NCBI GenBank assembly: GCA_031835245.1 | Contig: JAVKOQ010000060.1 | Location: 169,318 to 233,317, forward strand | Length of the DNA stretch: 64,000 nucleotides | Origin: Balamuthia mandrillaris | Lineage: Eukaryota; Discosea; Longamoebia; Balamuthiidae | Direction: 5' to 3' | Part shown: in pieces, positions 51,799 to 60,989 of the stretch | Position numbering within the stretch: position 1 is the first letter of the stretch | How the letters are laid out: each line of letters starts with the position of its first letter | Notes under the pieces: generated by a model | What the model was told of the DNA's origin: nothing | Databases searched by the model: none | Seen by the model: only the letters and a program-made list of their open reading frames with translations | Position numbers and translations under genes: made by a program

Positions 51799-51929
51799 TT
51801 GCTTGTGTTGTTGTTTTGCTGAGGGGTCTCTTTGGTAAAAGGTGGTTGTTGTTGTGCGCACAAGCAGCAGCAAGCAGAAGCAAGAGCAAAGAACAACAGA
51901 AGCCCAAGAGGGTTGTTGGACGCTGCCTC
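51799..51929. promoter_or_regulatory. Compact head-to-head promoter MEAF6 / LSM4
   Basis: About 130 bases separate the inferred start codons of the two divergent genes. Purine/CAG-rich sequence; no clear TATA box. Confidence 0.35.
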
Positions 51930-52723
51930 ATGGTTTGTTTGTGCTCTTCTTTCTCCTATGTCACAACTGACTATCATGGTATTATGTTGATCTAGTTGCC
52001 ACTGTCTTTGCTGCAAACCGGTGTAGGCCATATTGTGGTATGCATGCCTTCACTTCTGCGAGAGTTATGTAACATGTGCTCAGGTTGGTAGGCATTGCCT
52101 CATGCTTTGTTTCCACTTCACAGCTGGTTGAACTTAAGAATGGTGAGACCTATAATGGCAATCTTGTGAATTGTGACGGCTGGATGAATATCAATCTTCG
52201 CGAAGTTGTTTGCACTTCCAGAGTAACATGCTCCTTCTCTTCTCTGCTTCCTTCTCTTGTTTCTCGCTTCTAGCTTCGCGCTTCTCGCTTCTCTCTTTTG
52301 CTTGGTTCTCTGGTGGTGTTCTCTTCTTGGTTCACTTCAAGACCCGATCCTCATAGCTTCTTGCTTTTCTTTTATCACTTGCCTTCTGTTCTCTCTTTCT
52401 TCTTTCTTTTGCTGTTGACAGGATGGAGAGCGGTTTTGGAGAATCCCACAGTGCTACATAAGAGGCAATACAATTAAGTACATCAACTTTCCCAAGGAGG
52501 TTAGTGTGTTAACACACAAAGTCTGCTTTATTTTTTGTTAATTATCAAAAACCAGATCATTGACAAAGTGCAAGAGAATGTGGCCCCTAGAGGAAGTACC
52601 AGAGGCCGTGGTGGCGTCACAGGACGAGGTAGAGGTGCAACACCCAGAGGAAGACAAGAGCATGGGGCACAAGGCCGTGGACGTGGAAGCTATAGAGGTG
52701 GTCGTGGTTATGGACCAAAATAA
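51930..52723 (+). CDS. LSM4: U6 snRNA-associated Sm-like protein LSM4
   Basis: LSM4 is part of the LSM2-8 ring on U6 snRNA and the LSM1-7 ring in mRNA decay. The first residues had to be rebuilt from splicing. An ATG (51930-51932) directly before a GT donor joins a tiny exon 51996-52037 ([14 protein letters not shown]), then 52124 onward [20 protein letters not shown] and [13 protein letters not shown], then [26 protein letters not shown] and a last exon [13 protein letters not shown]. The tail is an RGG-rich domain ending GGRGYGPK, typical of LSM4. Sm1 and Sm2 motifs are complete. Alignment of the rebuilt N-terminus with other LSM4 proteins is residue-for-residue without gaps. A poly(A)-signal-like AATAAA overlaps the TAA stop. 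The exact ATG exon is the least certain part. Confidence 0.92.
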
Positions 52724-53366
52724 ACACAACTTTAGTAACAAACCGTTTTCAAATTTCAAGCTGATGGAGTTTCTAACTCTCTTTGGCACGGTTGAGCCTG
52801 TGCTCAATAATCATTGGTCCACAGGCCGTGGACGAAGGCCCTTGTCTCACCCATGGTCATCCTGCGCCCAGGGAGTGTTGCAGACTAACCATCTTTGGTG
52901 AGCAAGCCAAGAGCTACAGACTACTCCTTGAGAAACAGCCAGAGGACATGAACTCAGTGGACAATGCCATTGCTTAACTAGTGGTCTCAGATGTGGGCCT
53001 TATTGCAGGCAAAGGCAACCAAGGAGCTGATGAGCATTTAAGAGGGTGTTGGTTGAGTGCAACTTAACAAAAGAAAGCAAATGATCAGAAAGGAGTGTAT
53101 TCCAGAAGAAAGAAAGAAAAACAACGGAAGGGGATCTCTGTCGTTGCTTTAGAGTACACTGAGGAAAGAGGAAAAGAGAAAGGGAAAAGATAAAAGACTT
53201 GAGGAGTGTTGTGATAAGTGTTGGTGATTTGTGCTGAATTTCTATGTAAGCCTCAACCCCCTTGAAGGGCTGACAATGGGGCTTCTATGCTAATGTTAAC
53301 TTTAGGCTGTTGTAAAATAAGAACAGGAATGATAGTGGAGACAAAGTAAATACAAAAACCCGAACT
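52724..53366. other. LSM4 downstream region with a short open frame
   Basis: A plus-strand frame at 52783-52977 reads protein-like sequence (for example RECCRLTIFGEQAKSYRLLL) but has no family I recognise and no clear splice partners. It may be a gene fragment. The rest is purine-rich noncoding sequence leading into the solo LTR. Confidence 0.3.
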
Positions 53367-53370
53367 TAAT

Positions 53371-53508
53371 TGTGATAAGGCCGGTGAGGGAACAACCCAA
53401 CGGATACCAACTCGTTGTGTGCAGGGAAAAGACCTTTAATAGAATGAAAGAAAGAAATATATATACAAGGAGAGATAGGGATAGGTATTATGGGAGAGTG
53501 GTATAACA
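53371..53508 (-). mobile_element. Solo LTR of the Ty3/chromovirus family, inverted
   Basis: 138 bases, the reverse complement of the LTR at 63188-63325 with about two substitutions. Ends are TG...CA in element orientation. The 4 bases before (TAAT, 53367-53370) equal the 4 after (53509-53512), a target-site duplication. No internal sequence remains, so it is a recombined solo LTR. Confidence 0.92.
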
Positions 53509-53543
53509 TAATTTACTAAAGTGAAGAGTACAAGTGAAAGTAA

Positions 53544-53692
53544 AGTATCTTGTGTAGTATTGCAAGTTTGTCTCCAGAGGAGAAAGAAAGAAAGAAGCAA
53601 AGAGAGGCAGTATTTAAGCTAAAGGAATTATCAAAAAAAGAAGAGAAAAATATCAGCATAAAAGGACAGAGAGAGAGAAAAAGGAGAACATT
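53544..53692. repeat. Dispersed repeat R3, copy A
   Basis: Shares ordered blocks (AGTATCTTGTGT, GTATTTAAGCTA, AAAAATATCAGCA, GGAACATT-like) with 59794-59923. Diverged and A-rich; family unknown. Confidence 0.6.
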
Positions 53693-54585
53693 GAGAAAGG
53701 GGAAGTGGATGCCAATAAACCTATCCTATTTCTTCTTTCATTCTTTTTAAAGTTCTTTTCTTCTACTAGCCATATCACACCATCATCTTCATAATTCGAA
53801 ATTATTTTCCTCTTTTCCTTTGCACAATTTGTTGTTCCTTGTAATATATTAACTCTGTTGTGCCTTTTCCTTTTTTTTCTTCCTAGCAATACTTATATGC
53901 ATGGTACCCTTTACTAGCTTTAACTTTAACTTTGGTTTTGAACAATGAAAAAAAAGCTATCAAACCATTTGATGTAGCAAAGCTCAAAAAGAAGCTGACT
54001 ATGGCATTGCTTTCACATCACTAGTGTTAAACACAAAGAATAGTGTTGAAAAACCAATGATCTACTTCATTATGACTTCTCATTGACACTCTCCTTAGAT
54101 ACCTCAAATTCTCTCACCCTTTTATTTTCCCTTTTTCCTCACAACACATTCAAAGCACACACTTGGTCCACACTCCTTTTTCATGTGAATAAATCCAGAG
54201 TTGCTTAGGTGCTGTCTCTTTCTTGATTCACAGGGTTTATCTCCTATCAACAATAGAACCAAGAGATTAAAGAGTAACAAGAACCCAATGTAATTTAATG
54301 CATCAAAAGAAGAAGTGTATTGTATTCTTTATATGAACGCATACTTGAAAAAAGAAAATGAAAAAGAACCAATTTAAAATAAAAAAAGGACACCTTAAGA
54401 ACCTAAAATCAAGGATTTGTTAACAAGGCTACATTTGTTCATATCTAAGCCTGAAGAAACTTCAGAAAAAAGCCAGAAACAAACATCAAGGTAATCAATC
54501 CTCCATGTTGACAAGATTGATTGAAGAAATGACTTTGGATGTCAACAAAAAAGGATTGATAAGGAAAATAAAAAGAGTAGAAAAG
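53693..54585. other. AT-rich intergenic stretch
   Basis: About 890 bases of AT-rich sequence with many stops in all frames. I see no gene and no recognised repeat. Confidence 0.5.
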
Positions 54586-54844
54586 TGTCACGCGGCGCGA
54601 TCTCGGTCTGATCGATAGGATGACATCACCCAGCCAATCAACGGAATCTCTAAGTATTGCGTTACCACGCGAGAAGGGAAAAAGGGGAAAAAGGAGAGAA
54701 TAACAGGGATTAGAGAGAGAAACTGTACACACGAAGCAGGTCTTTCTAATAAGAGCAAACCAAGAACCACCCCAATCTTATCTCTCCTTTGTGAGCGTTG
54801 TGAGAGAGAGAGGGATTGGCACAACCCAAGGCCGGGTTGTGACA
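54586..54844. mobile_element. Solo LTR, second family, CpG-rich copy
   Basis: 259 bases with 6-base inverted ends TGTCAC...GTGACA. AAAG on the left (54582-54585) equals AAAG on the right (54845-54848), a 4-bp target duplication. A second copy lies at 63434-63693. The last 30 bases contain a CACAACC/GGTTGTG palindrome. No coding sequence inside. Confidence 0.85.
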
Positions 54845-55052
54845 AAAGAATTAGTTAAGTATTAGGAGTTGCCAACATTACTTCTTTCCCCGTTGAGAAG
54901 TTTCTTGCATGGATAAAGCCAGTAGTTGGAAATAAAAAAGGTCTTGGAACAAAGGGGAAAAATGTGAAATGACCCAGAAAGCAAGGAAGGGGCTCATGAC
55001 GACACGGCATTTATTTTTTTTTTTTTTCCAAGGTGTAACAAAGAAAGTGGAT

Positions 55053-55319
55053 ATGGATGAACCTCAGCCTTCCTCTTGCTCTTCCTCAAATGCCGGTTGT
55101 TGTTTTGTGCGTCACCAAGTTGTTTTCTAAAGTCGTTTTTCTGCAGCTTGGAAAACTTACGAAGATATGACGGCACTTACGCTGGAAGAGTTAAAAAACT
55201 TTGACCTGCCCAAGAAGTGGAAAGATTTTGAAGCTCCCCTAGCACTCTACAAACGGGAGTTCGAGCACAGTAGTGCAACATTCCACGATGAACCCAACGA
55301 AGAAGTGAGAAAGTATTGA
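55053..55319 (+). CDS. Candidate two-exon small protein beside the Fanzor element
   Basis: Exon 55053-55095 joins 55147-55319 across a 51-nt GT-AG intron in frame, giving about 71 residues. It starts MDEPQPSSCSS and continues WKTYEDMTALTLEELKNFD, then KKWKDFEAPLALYKREFEHS. Composition is protein-like and amphipathic; no family recognised. A GTGAGA donor just before the end (about 55305) suggests the gene once continued downstream. The Fanzor frame begins antisense just beyond it, so this may be the stub of an interrupted host gene. Confidence 0.35.
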
Positions 55320-55928
55320 GGAGGAGGTGGTAAGTGCTTGTAAAGTAAAAAAGCGGATCAAGATGTTTCGGGCGGCGTTGGCATCTCGATCGGCCTGGTA
55401 GCCACACTCGGGTTGGGGGCACCGAAAGGTCTTGTTTCCCCCCAACTGGTGGTGGACTTGGCCGCACTTGCCGCAGGTCTTGGAGGTGTATTCCTCATCG
55501 CAGAGGCAGACCGTACAGGACGGAAATTGCTTGGCCTTGTTGAGGAGCCTCTGCCTGAAGCGATAGTGGGACCAGGTGAGCATGGCTCTGGCCGTTCGTG
55601 AGCCAATGCGTCGGTGGCCTCGCCGCACCATCTGCTGGCTCCTGAACTCTGGCAGAAGGATGAGAGAGAAGTTCCTGACCAACCAAGACACGAGCTTCTT
55701 GTGGAGGTCATCCACCAGGTTGCGGATCCTCTGGCGAAGCCGAGCAGCGGCCCTTCGGAGACGGCGCCGTTGCCTGTGGTTGCCCTTGGTGCCCTTACTC
55801 TGCATGCGGTCCAGGCGGTGGCACAGCTTGCCTATCTCGTTGATGTCCGCTTTGCCCCACTCGGTGACCTCCCCGCAGCCGTTGTAGGTGGTCATGAATG
55901 TGCGCACTCCTGGATCCAGGGTAAAAGT
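55239..55928 (-). pseudogene. Fanzor (eukaryotic TnpB-like RNA-guided nuclease), RuvC half only
   Basis: Fanzor proteins are eukaryotic relatives of transposon TnpB and Cas12 that cut DNA using a guide RNA encoded beside the gene. The open frame begins directly after a TAA (55929-55931) with TFTLDPGVRTFMTTY, whose Asp (codon 55914-55916) is the RuvC-I catalytic residue. A basic helical region follows (RQRRRLRRAAARLRQRI), then RuvC-II with LILLPEF (Glu codon about 55647-55649), SRTARAMLTWSHYRFRQRLL, and a zinc ribbon (TSKTCGKCG ... FRCPQPECGY, CX2C and CX4C). RuvC-III is DRDANAARNI (Asp codon about 55383-55385). All three acidic residues are intact. The N-terminal wedge/REC part found in full-length Fanzors is missing, and none is readable upstream. 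After NILIRFF the frame runs into unrelated flanking sequence before a stop at 55239. Classed as truncated. Confidence 0.85.
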
Positions 55929-56280
55929 TTATTGGCGGCAGCAGCAGCATGAGCATCCATTCCGTACACCCCACCCCACACCCCAACCCACCACTTTGCC
56001 TTCAAAGGCGTGGGAGAAGGAAGGGTTGTTTTGGCGGGAAACATGCTCATTGGCCCAAAAGACTAATGTCATTTGATTTCTTTTTTCGTTGTCCTTAGAT
56101 CTTATGATCTTTGCGCCGCCTGACTGTGGACTCTGTAACCACTCCTGCTCACCGGTCATGCATGACGCGGAGCAATTTCAGGGGTAATGTATTTGCCCAC
56201 TAATACGCTACCTTGGTTTTGTCTGCTCCTGCAGGCTTCGGCCGCTGGGCCAGACGCTCCCCTTGTTCCGTGCGTCGGTA

Positions 56281-56321
<41 letters not shown>

Positions 56322-56368
56322 CTATCAGAAAAGTTAACCCACAAAAGGTTATCTGGTTCTTTTCAACA
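55929..56368. other. Region upstream of the Fanzor fragment, no gene seen
   Basis: 440 bases. On plus it holds a strong-looking acceptor (TTGTCCTTAG, about 56098), a short open stretch with CGLCNHSC, and a (CT)n tract at 56282-56320 ending in CAG. These look like exon remains of a plus-strand gene, but I could not join them in frame. Confidence 0.35.
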
Positions 56369-57202
56369 CTAAGACCCCTTTATTACTTCCCTTGTGCTTT
56401 CAACAGCGGGAGTCGCAAGCGGATCGGTGGGGTAATAGGCCACGGGCTTGTAGTTGTTGTCTCCTTTCACACACGTTCGTTGGGCAACAGGCCAAAGATT
56501 GTCCTTGCTGTGGAAATACAACCATTCCAGCACTTTGCTTCGAACTGGCTTAACAGGATGAAAGGAGTCAACTTGTGGTATATCCTTAGTTTCCAACCCA
56601 TGCGTGTCGCTGATGCTAAGAGCTACCAAGACGTGATAGTGTTTCTTTGCTAATCGAGTACAATCCACGTACAGGGAGTAGCCTGCGTCCTTTAGCAGTG
56701 TATAGCGAGTAGTGACGAGGTAGGCGAAGCAGGTCTTACACAAGGAGTGAGGGTCTTTGGGGTTCTCAACGTCAGGCAAGAGTTCCTTCAGCTTGTTAAC
56801 AATGAGTTCCTTCGTTTTGAGTTCGGTGTAGGTCAAACAGTCTTCGTGTGGTTGGCAGATCTTTAAGGACCAGAGAGAGTTATCGCGCACTTTCAACCAC
56901 CAATTGTTTCGCAGCAACGTGCGATTAGGGGTATCCCAAAACATCTCCGTAAAGGAAGAGTGGCATCGGAGGGGGAAGGCTTGTAGGAGTCTGGCAAGGT
57001 CGGGTTGTGACAATGAGAAGTGAATTTGCAAGCGCGGTGTGCCTCCTGTACGATTGTGCTGTCCTCGTTGTTCCTCTATTTTAGGCGCCTTCGCAACCTC
57101 AGCAAATTCGTGACAGGCACGTGCACGGAGGTCACATACAAGATCGGAGATGGGCTTTTCGTACGCACCAAGAGCGGGTTGAATAGAGATGGTGGCCATC
57201 AT
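56369..57202 (-). CDS. CYTH-like (thiamine-triphosphatase-like) protein, intronless
   Basis: The CYTH fold binds and hydrolyses triphosphates in a beta-tunnel. The core FTEMFWDTPNRTLLRNNWWL, then KVRDNSLWSLK, matches the family's strand pattern (YYDTP..L....WLR.R....W.LK), seen for example in thiamine triphosphatase. Further on come KELIVNKLKELLPD and a predicted helical/strand block. The usual N-terminal ExExK signature is not present; the corresponding stretch reads RLQIHFSL. So catalysis may be lost, or this is a divergent branch. A single exon of about 277 codons, unusual here where most genes have introns, which could mean recent gain (retroposition or transfer, giant-virus origin included). 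ATGs at 57223, 57202 and 57199 are equivalent candidates; I use 57202. The family call is by motif only. Confidence 0.55.
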   Translation of the reverse strand: MMATISIQPALGAYEKPISDLVCDLRARACHEFAEVAKAPKIEEQRGQHNRTGGTPRLQIHFSLSQPDLARLLQAFPLRCHSSFTEMFWDTPNRTLLRNNWWLKVRDNSLWSLKICQPHEDCLTYTELKTKELIVNKLKELLPDVENPKDPHSLCKTCFAYLVTTRYTLLKDAGYSLYVDCTRLAKKHYHVLVALSISDTHGLETKDIPQVDSFHPVKPVRSKVLEWLYFHSKDNLWPVAQRTCVKGDNNYKPVAYYPTDPLATPAVESTREVIKGS

Positions 57203-57335
57203 CTTCTTGCTCCTTTTCTGCATATGGCTCCAAATGGAAACACAGGGAAAACACGGCGCCTATTAGATTGAAGTGTCATGTTTACAATTGTAAGTGTATA
57301 TTGTTATGATGTGCTTCAGTGGCCAGAAAGCTCCT

Positions 57336-57578
57336 TCGTTGGACCTCTCCTTGTCTATTGGACCTCTCCGCCTCTGTTGGGCCTCTCTTCATTGGACCTC
57401 TTCTCCTTCATTCGACCTCTCCTTGTATTGGACCTCTCCTCCTTTGTCGGACCTCTCTTCGGACCTCTTCTCCTTCATTCGACCTCTCCTTGTCGATCGG
57501 ACCTCTTCTCCTCTATTGGACCTCTCCTCCTTTGTTGGACCTCTCTTCATTGGTCTCTCCTCTGTTGGACCTCTCTTA

Positions 57579-57580
<2 letters not shown>
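57336..57580. repeat. Minisatellite of TTGGACCTCT-type units
   Basis: About a dozen imperfect copies of a 17-22 base unit built on TTGGACCTCTCCTCCTT, directly followed by a (CT)n tract (57581-57616). Sits at the 5' break of the LINE copy. Confidence 0.85.
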
Positions 57581-57615
<35 letters not shown>

Positions 57616-57617
<2 letters not shown>

Positions 57618-59222
57618 ACATGTCACATGCTGGCAGACGTACAGTTTGGCTTTCGCCCAGGCCGTGGCTGTGCCGAACAAGCATGGAATCTCCAGTACCT
57701 GCTCGACAGCCGCGCTGACCGCCCCACCTACCTCGCCTTCCTTGACGTATCCAAAGCATATGACAGAGTGTGGCATGCTGGCCTCTGGCAAAGCCTCCTT
57801 GACAAAGGGGTTGACCAGTGGCTCGTAGCCCTGCTCCAACGGTGGTACCACGGGCAAACGTCCTACGTCAACGTCAACGGACTCCATACAGAACCCTTTG
57901 TCATCAACATTGGCGTCAAACAGGGCTCTGTCCTCGCTGCCACTCTGTTCACCATCTTCTTCGATAGCATCGTCGCTGCCGCCAATACAGCTGGCGGCGT
58001 CCTCATAGATGGCCACCGCATACACACCCTCCTCTACGCTGATGACATCGTCCTTGCTGCGCCCAACCCCAAAGCGCTCCAAGCCATGCTCAACAACGTC
58101 AATAAGTGTGCAGACACCTTTCGGTACACCTTCAATGCATCCAAAAGCAAAGTGATGGCTGTAAATACGCGCTCCCGTGTTAACTTCCACCTCAATGGCC
58201 AGCCCCTAGAGCGCGTTTCGTGCTTCAAGTACCTTGGCCTACTCGTGCAATCATCCAGGCACTGAAATAAAATGGCCTCCTACTCCCAACAAAAGGCCGC
58301 CGACCGAGCTAACACCATGACAGCTGCTGGCATCAGAGTTAACGGCTTTGACGGACGCACAGGTTCCACCATAGCACGTGCATGCATTGATGGTATCCTA
58401 CTCTATGGCGCCAAAGTCTACCTCCCCTGCAAATCTGCGCTTAAACGCATGGAGCAAGTCCGTACTAGCCTCGCCAAATGAATCCTCGGCATTAATCGCG
58501 CGGCCCCCAACGCCCTCGCGCTCCATGAGCTCGGCTGGCCCACCCTTCACCAAATATGGCGAGCCAAACGTGCTAAATTCCTCTGGAAAACCGCTGCTAC
58601 TTCTAGCTGGAACACCTTCCATGGCACATGGTTCTTCTCCTGCATCCTCCGCCAAGGCAGCTGGTGGAAAGAAACAGTACACATCCTCGGTGAACGCCTC
58701 GCCCACATGTGCCTCCATGACGTACCATGGGCCTCCGTACGTGATGAACTACAACGCATGAACCGCTCTGAAGACTCGCATACCCTCTCACAAATCTCTC
58801 GCAAAGGACGCTGGGCCAAGCGGTCCCGTGAAACCTCATGGTATCTTGACAGCTGTAACGGCCTTGGTAGATCTGTAGTAGCACGCCTTCGCACTGGTTC
58901 CCTCCCCCTAGCACGCAACAACCACCACTTCAGCACCACCGGGGACACAACATGCCAAATGTGCCATATCGCCACCGAAGACGAACAACATTTCCTAAAG
59001 ACGTGTCCTTCCCTCCGCGACATACACGATGCTGCCCAAGACGAGCTCAATAACTCCCTCTACCTCTGCGTACGTAGCGGATGTCCCCCTGACAGTGCAG
59101 ACTCATGCCTCCGTTTCGTAGCCCAACTGTTGACGTGCAACTCCTATGACGACCCCCCCTACCTTTGTACAAGCAACGGCGAAACCCAAGCCAAGACCAA
59201 TCATTGCATTTACACCAAATAA
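57616..59222 (+). mobile_element. 5'-truncated non-LTR retrotransposon (LINE), family 1
   Basis: Reverse transcriptase from the FGFRPGRG motif through LDVSKAYDRVWH, IGVKQGSVLAATLF, LLYADDIVLAAP and FKYLGLLV, then a thumb/connection region and a C-terminal zinc knuckle (CQMCHIATEDEQHFLKTC). The catalytic YADD is intact. The upstream endonuclease and RT N-terminus are missing. The frame is continuous but has two in-frame TGA stops (58263-58265 and 58479-58481), with no frameshift. The last stop TAA (59220-59222) overlaps an AATAAA poly(A) signal. This is a dead, 5'-truncated copy. Confidence 0.9.
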
Positions 59223-59664
59223 AACGTTTTACTATGACCAGAAGAAGGTAAGTTACTGCTGTTATTCTTTGTTTTCTTCCTCTCTATCTTTTTCTTGCTG
59301 TGACTTTTTTCTTTCAGATGTAGAGTCACACTGGTGTCCCAGGTTGATATCAGCATGCCATGTTAATGAAGTTATGAACTGGTTGAACAAAGAACTAGGG
59401 GAAGTCAGGTAAACAAGTTTCAAACCCATCACAAAATGGCTTTGCATATTCAAATCTTATAAACATAAGGACACTGTTGATAAAGAAAAAAAAACAAGAC
59501 TCAAGGAGTCTAAGATCATTATCAAAAAGGGGCATTTTTACATTTTGGTTGACTCCTTTAGTTTCATTTGGCTTCACACATACCTTCACTTTAGAGATAA
59601 TGCAATGCTGTACACTTTTTCCCATTTTCCTAAGTATAGGTCCTGATTTGTCAAAAATATGACT
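59223..59664. other. Low-information stretch between LINE and tRNA-like repeat
   Basis: Short open frames only. An AG acceptor at about 59318 precedes an open stretch to 59412 that could be a stray exon, with no recognised family. Confidence 0.3.
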
Positions 59665-59731
59665 GAACAAGCTGGGATTTGAACTCAAACCTCTTTACTC
59701 TTATGAACAAGTGCTCTGACCTATTAAGCTT
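59665..59731 (-). repeat. tRNA-Met-like sequence, degenerate (SINE head or tRNA pseudogene)
   Basis: On minus: D-arm-like GCTT...AGAGC, an anticodon-loop-like TTCATAA, and a B-box-like GAGTTCAAATCCC ending in CAGC. The anticodon stem has an extra base and the acceptor stem does not close, so it is not a functional tRNA. A tRNA-derived SINE is likely. Confidence 0.5.
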
Positions 59732-59793
59732 TTTGCTTAAAGTGACTATATAATGTTGGTAGTTGCCAATAGCTTCAACATAAGTGACAATAT

Positions 59794-59923
59794 AGTATCT
59801 TGTGTTGTATTGTTGTAAAAGGAAAAGAAGAAAAAGCAAAAAAGGAAGGTATTTAAGCTAGTAAAAAGATTTATAAAAGAACAAAGAAAAATATCAGCAA
59901 GGACTATAAGAGAAAAGGAACAT
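59794..59923. repeat. Dispersed repeat R3, copy B
   Basis: Ordered similarity to 53544-53692 (AGTATCTTGTGT..GTATTG, GTATTTAAGCTA, AAATATCAGCA). It lies next to the tRNA-like sequence and could be part of the same SINE. Confidence 0.6.
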
Positions 59924-60092
59924 TAAACATTTAAAATCCATTTAATAATAAATATAATTTAATAGATAACTTTATTTGATGTTGAATGACATTTTGAGAA
60001 GCAATGGAAATTTTGAGAAGTGTATAGCAAATAGGTAACTAAATAAAGGTATTATGTCTTGATTTTAGTTGCTTTTTTTTCATTCCTAATAT
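59924..60092. other. AT-rich spacer
   Basis: AT-rich sequence with no gene or repeat that I can support. Confidence 0.4.
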
Positions 60093-60742
60093 AGTAGTAG
60101 TAGTAGTAGTAATAAGAAGTTTATTTGCTCTGAGAGCAACACCAATCTATACATAAAAAGTAAGCATTGTACATACATAGTGTACTCTTACTTCTCTTAC
60201 TCCCTCATCCTCGATGCCTTTCCAATTGTTATGATAGTTCACAAGTGAAAGGTGTTGAATGAGATTTCAGACTAACTTTGTATCATCTTGCTATCCTTTT
60301 TCTTTCCCTTTCCTTTCTTCTCTTTTCTTTGCTTTTACATTACTTCCAAAGATTGATAAAATGCAGAAGAACTTCCATGCTTCCAACTTGCTCTTGCTGC
60401 CCATAATCTCCAGACTCTTTTACAACTTTGCTTACATTGTTCCATCTCTTGAGCTCTGTTGCATTTCTTTCCACTTGACAAGAGCTTTGTTGTACAGTCC
60501 TCTATAATCAGCTTTCTAACTTGTTCTTCATTTCCATTGTCCACACTCCAGATTCTAAAGCGATCTTCCCAAAGATTTGGACATCTTAACAGGAAGTGTT
60601 CTGCTGTTTCTTCCTCAGCACCACATGCAGGGCACTTACTATCCTCCTCAGACTGCTGAATGGCTCCCCACTTTTTTCCAATGGGCAGTCCACCACAACG
60701 AATAGCATTCATCAAACGTTCTTTCCTTGGGTTGGTAATCAC
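60093..60742 (-). mobile_element. Non-LTR retrotransposon family 2, 3' end
   Basis: On minus, frame 60742-60335 carries a LINE C-terminus: RLMNAIRCGGLPIG followed by the zinc knuckle CPACGAEEETAEHFLLRC. A noncoding tail follows with AATAAA and a terminal (TAC)n microsatellite (plus strand TAGTAG, 60093-60113). The RT itself is missing (5' truncation). The 3' tail recurs at 63846-63921. Confidence 0.85.
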
Positions 60743-60989
60743 TAAGCATTCCTAATATATAAACTTGCTATTCACAACTCAGCATAACAAACTCACAAAG
60801 TGAGAAGATAATGCATTGGTTGGCATATTGGGCAGCAGAAGACTTTGTTAGTTAAGTCCAACGAAAGAACTAAAAGATTCAAAGACTAGAAGTGTATTTA
60901 AGAGAATAGAGAATGGACAACAAAAGTGAATCTCCCACATTGCTTATCTCTGCTTTTCCTTTTTCATTCAGCATACTTTGATTATGTAG
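60743..60989. other. Spacer between LINE family 2 and the Ty3 copy
   Basis: About 250 bases of AT-rich sequence; I see no gene. Confidence 0.4.

Noticed and set aside
51509-51838. Plus-strand Val-rich frame opposite MEAF6
   Set aside because: Antisense of the Thr/Gly-rich MEAF6 N-terminus, driven by a microsatellite.
51975-51995. 17-nt intron after the ATG at 51975 of LSM4
   Set aside because: Joins in frame but is far shorter than other introns here; the ATG at 51930 with a 63-nt intron is preferred.
57389-57619. Minus-strand frame rich in Arg-Glu and the repeat array itself as a CRISPR candidate
   Set aside because: It is a minisatellite with imperfect units and no spacers; the frame is the antisense of (CT)n. 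No CRISPR array exists in the window.
59665-59731. Functional tRNA-Met
   Set aside because: Acceptor stem does not pair and the anticodon stem-loop is off by one base.
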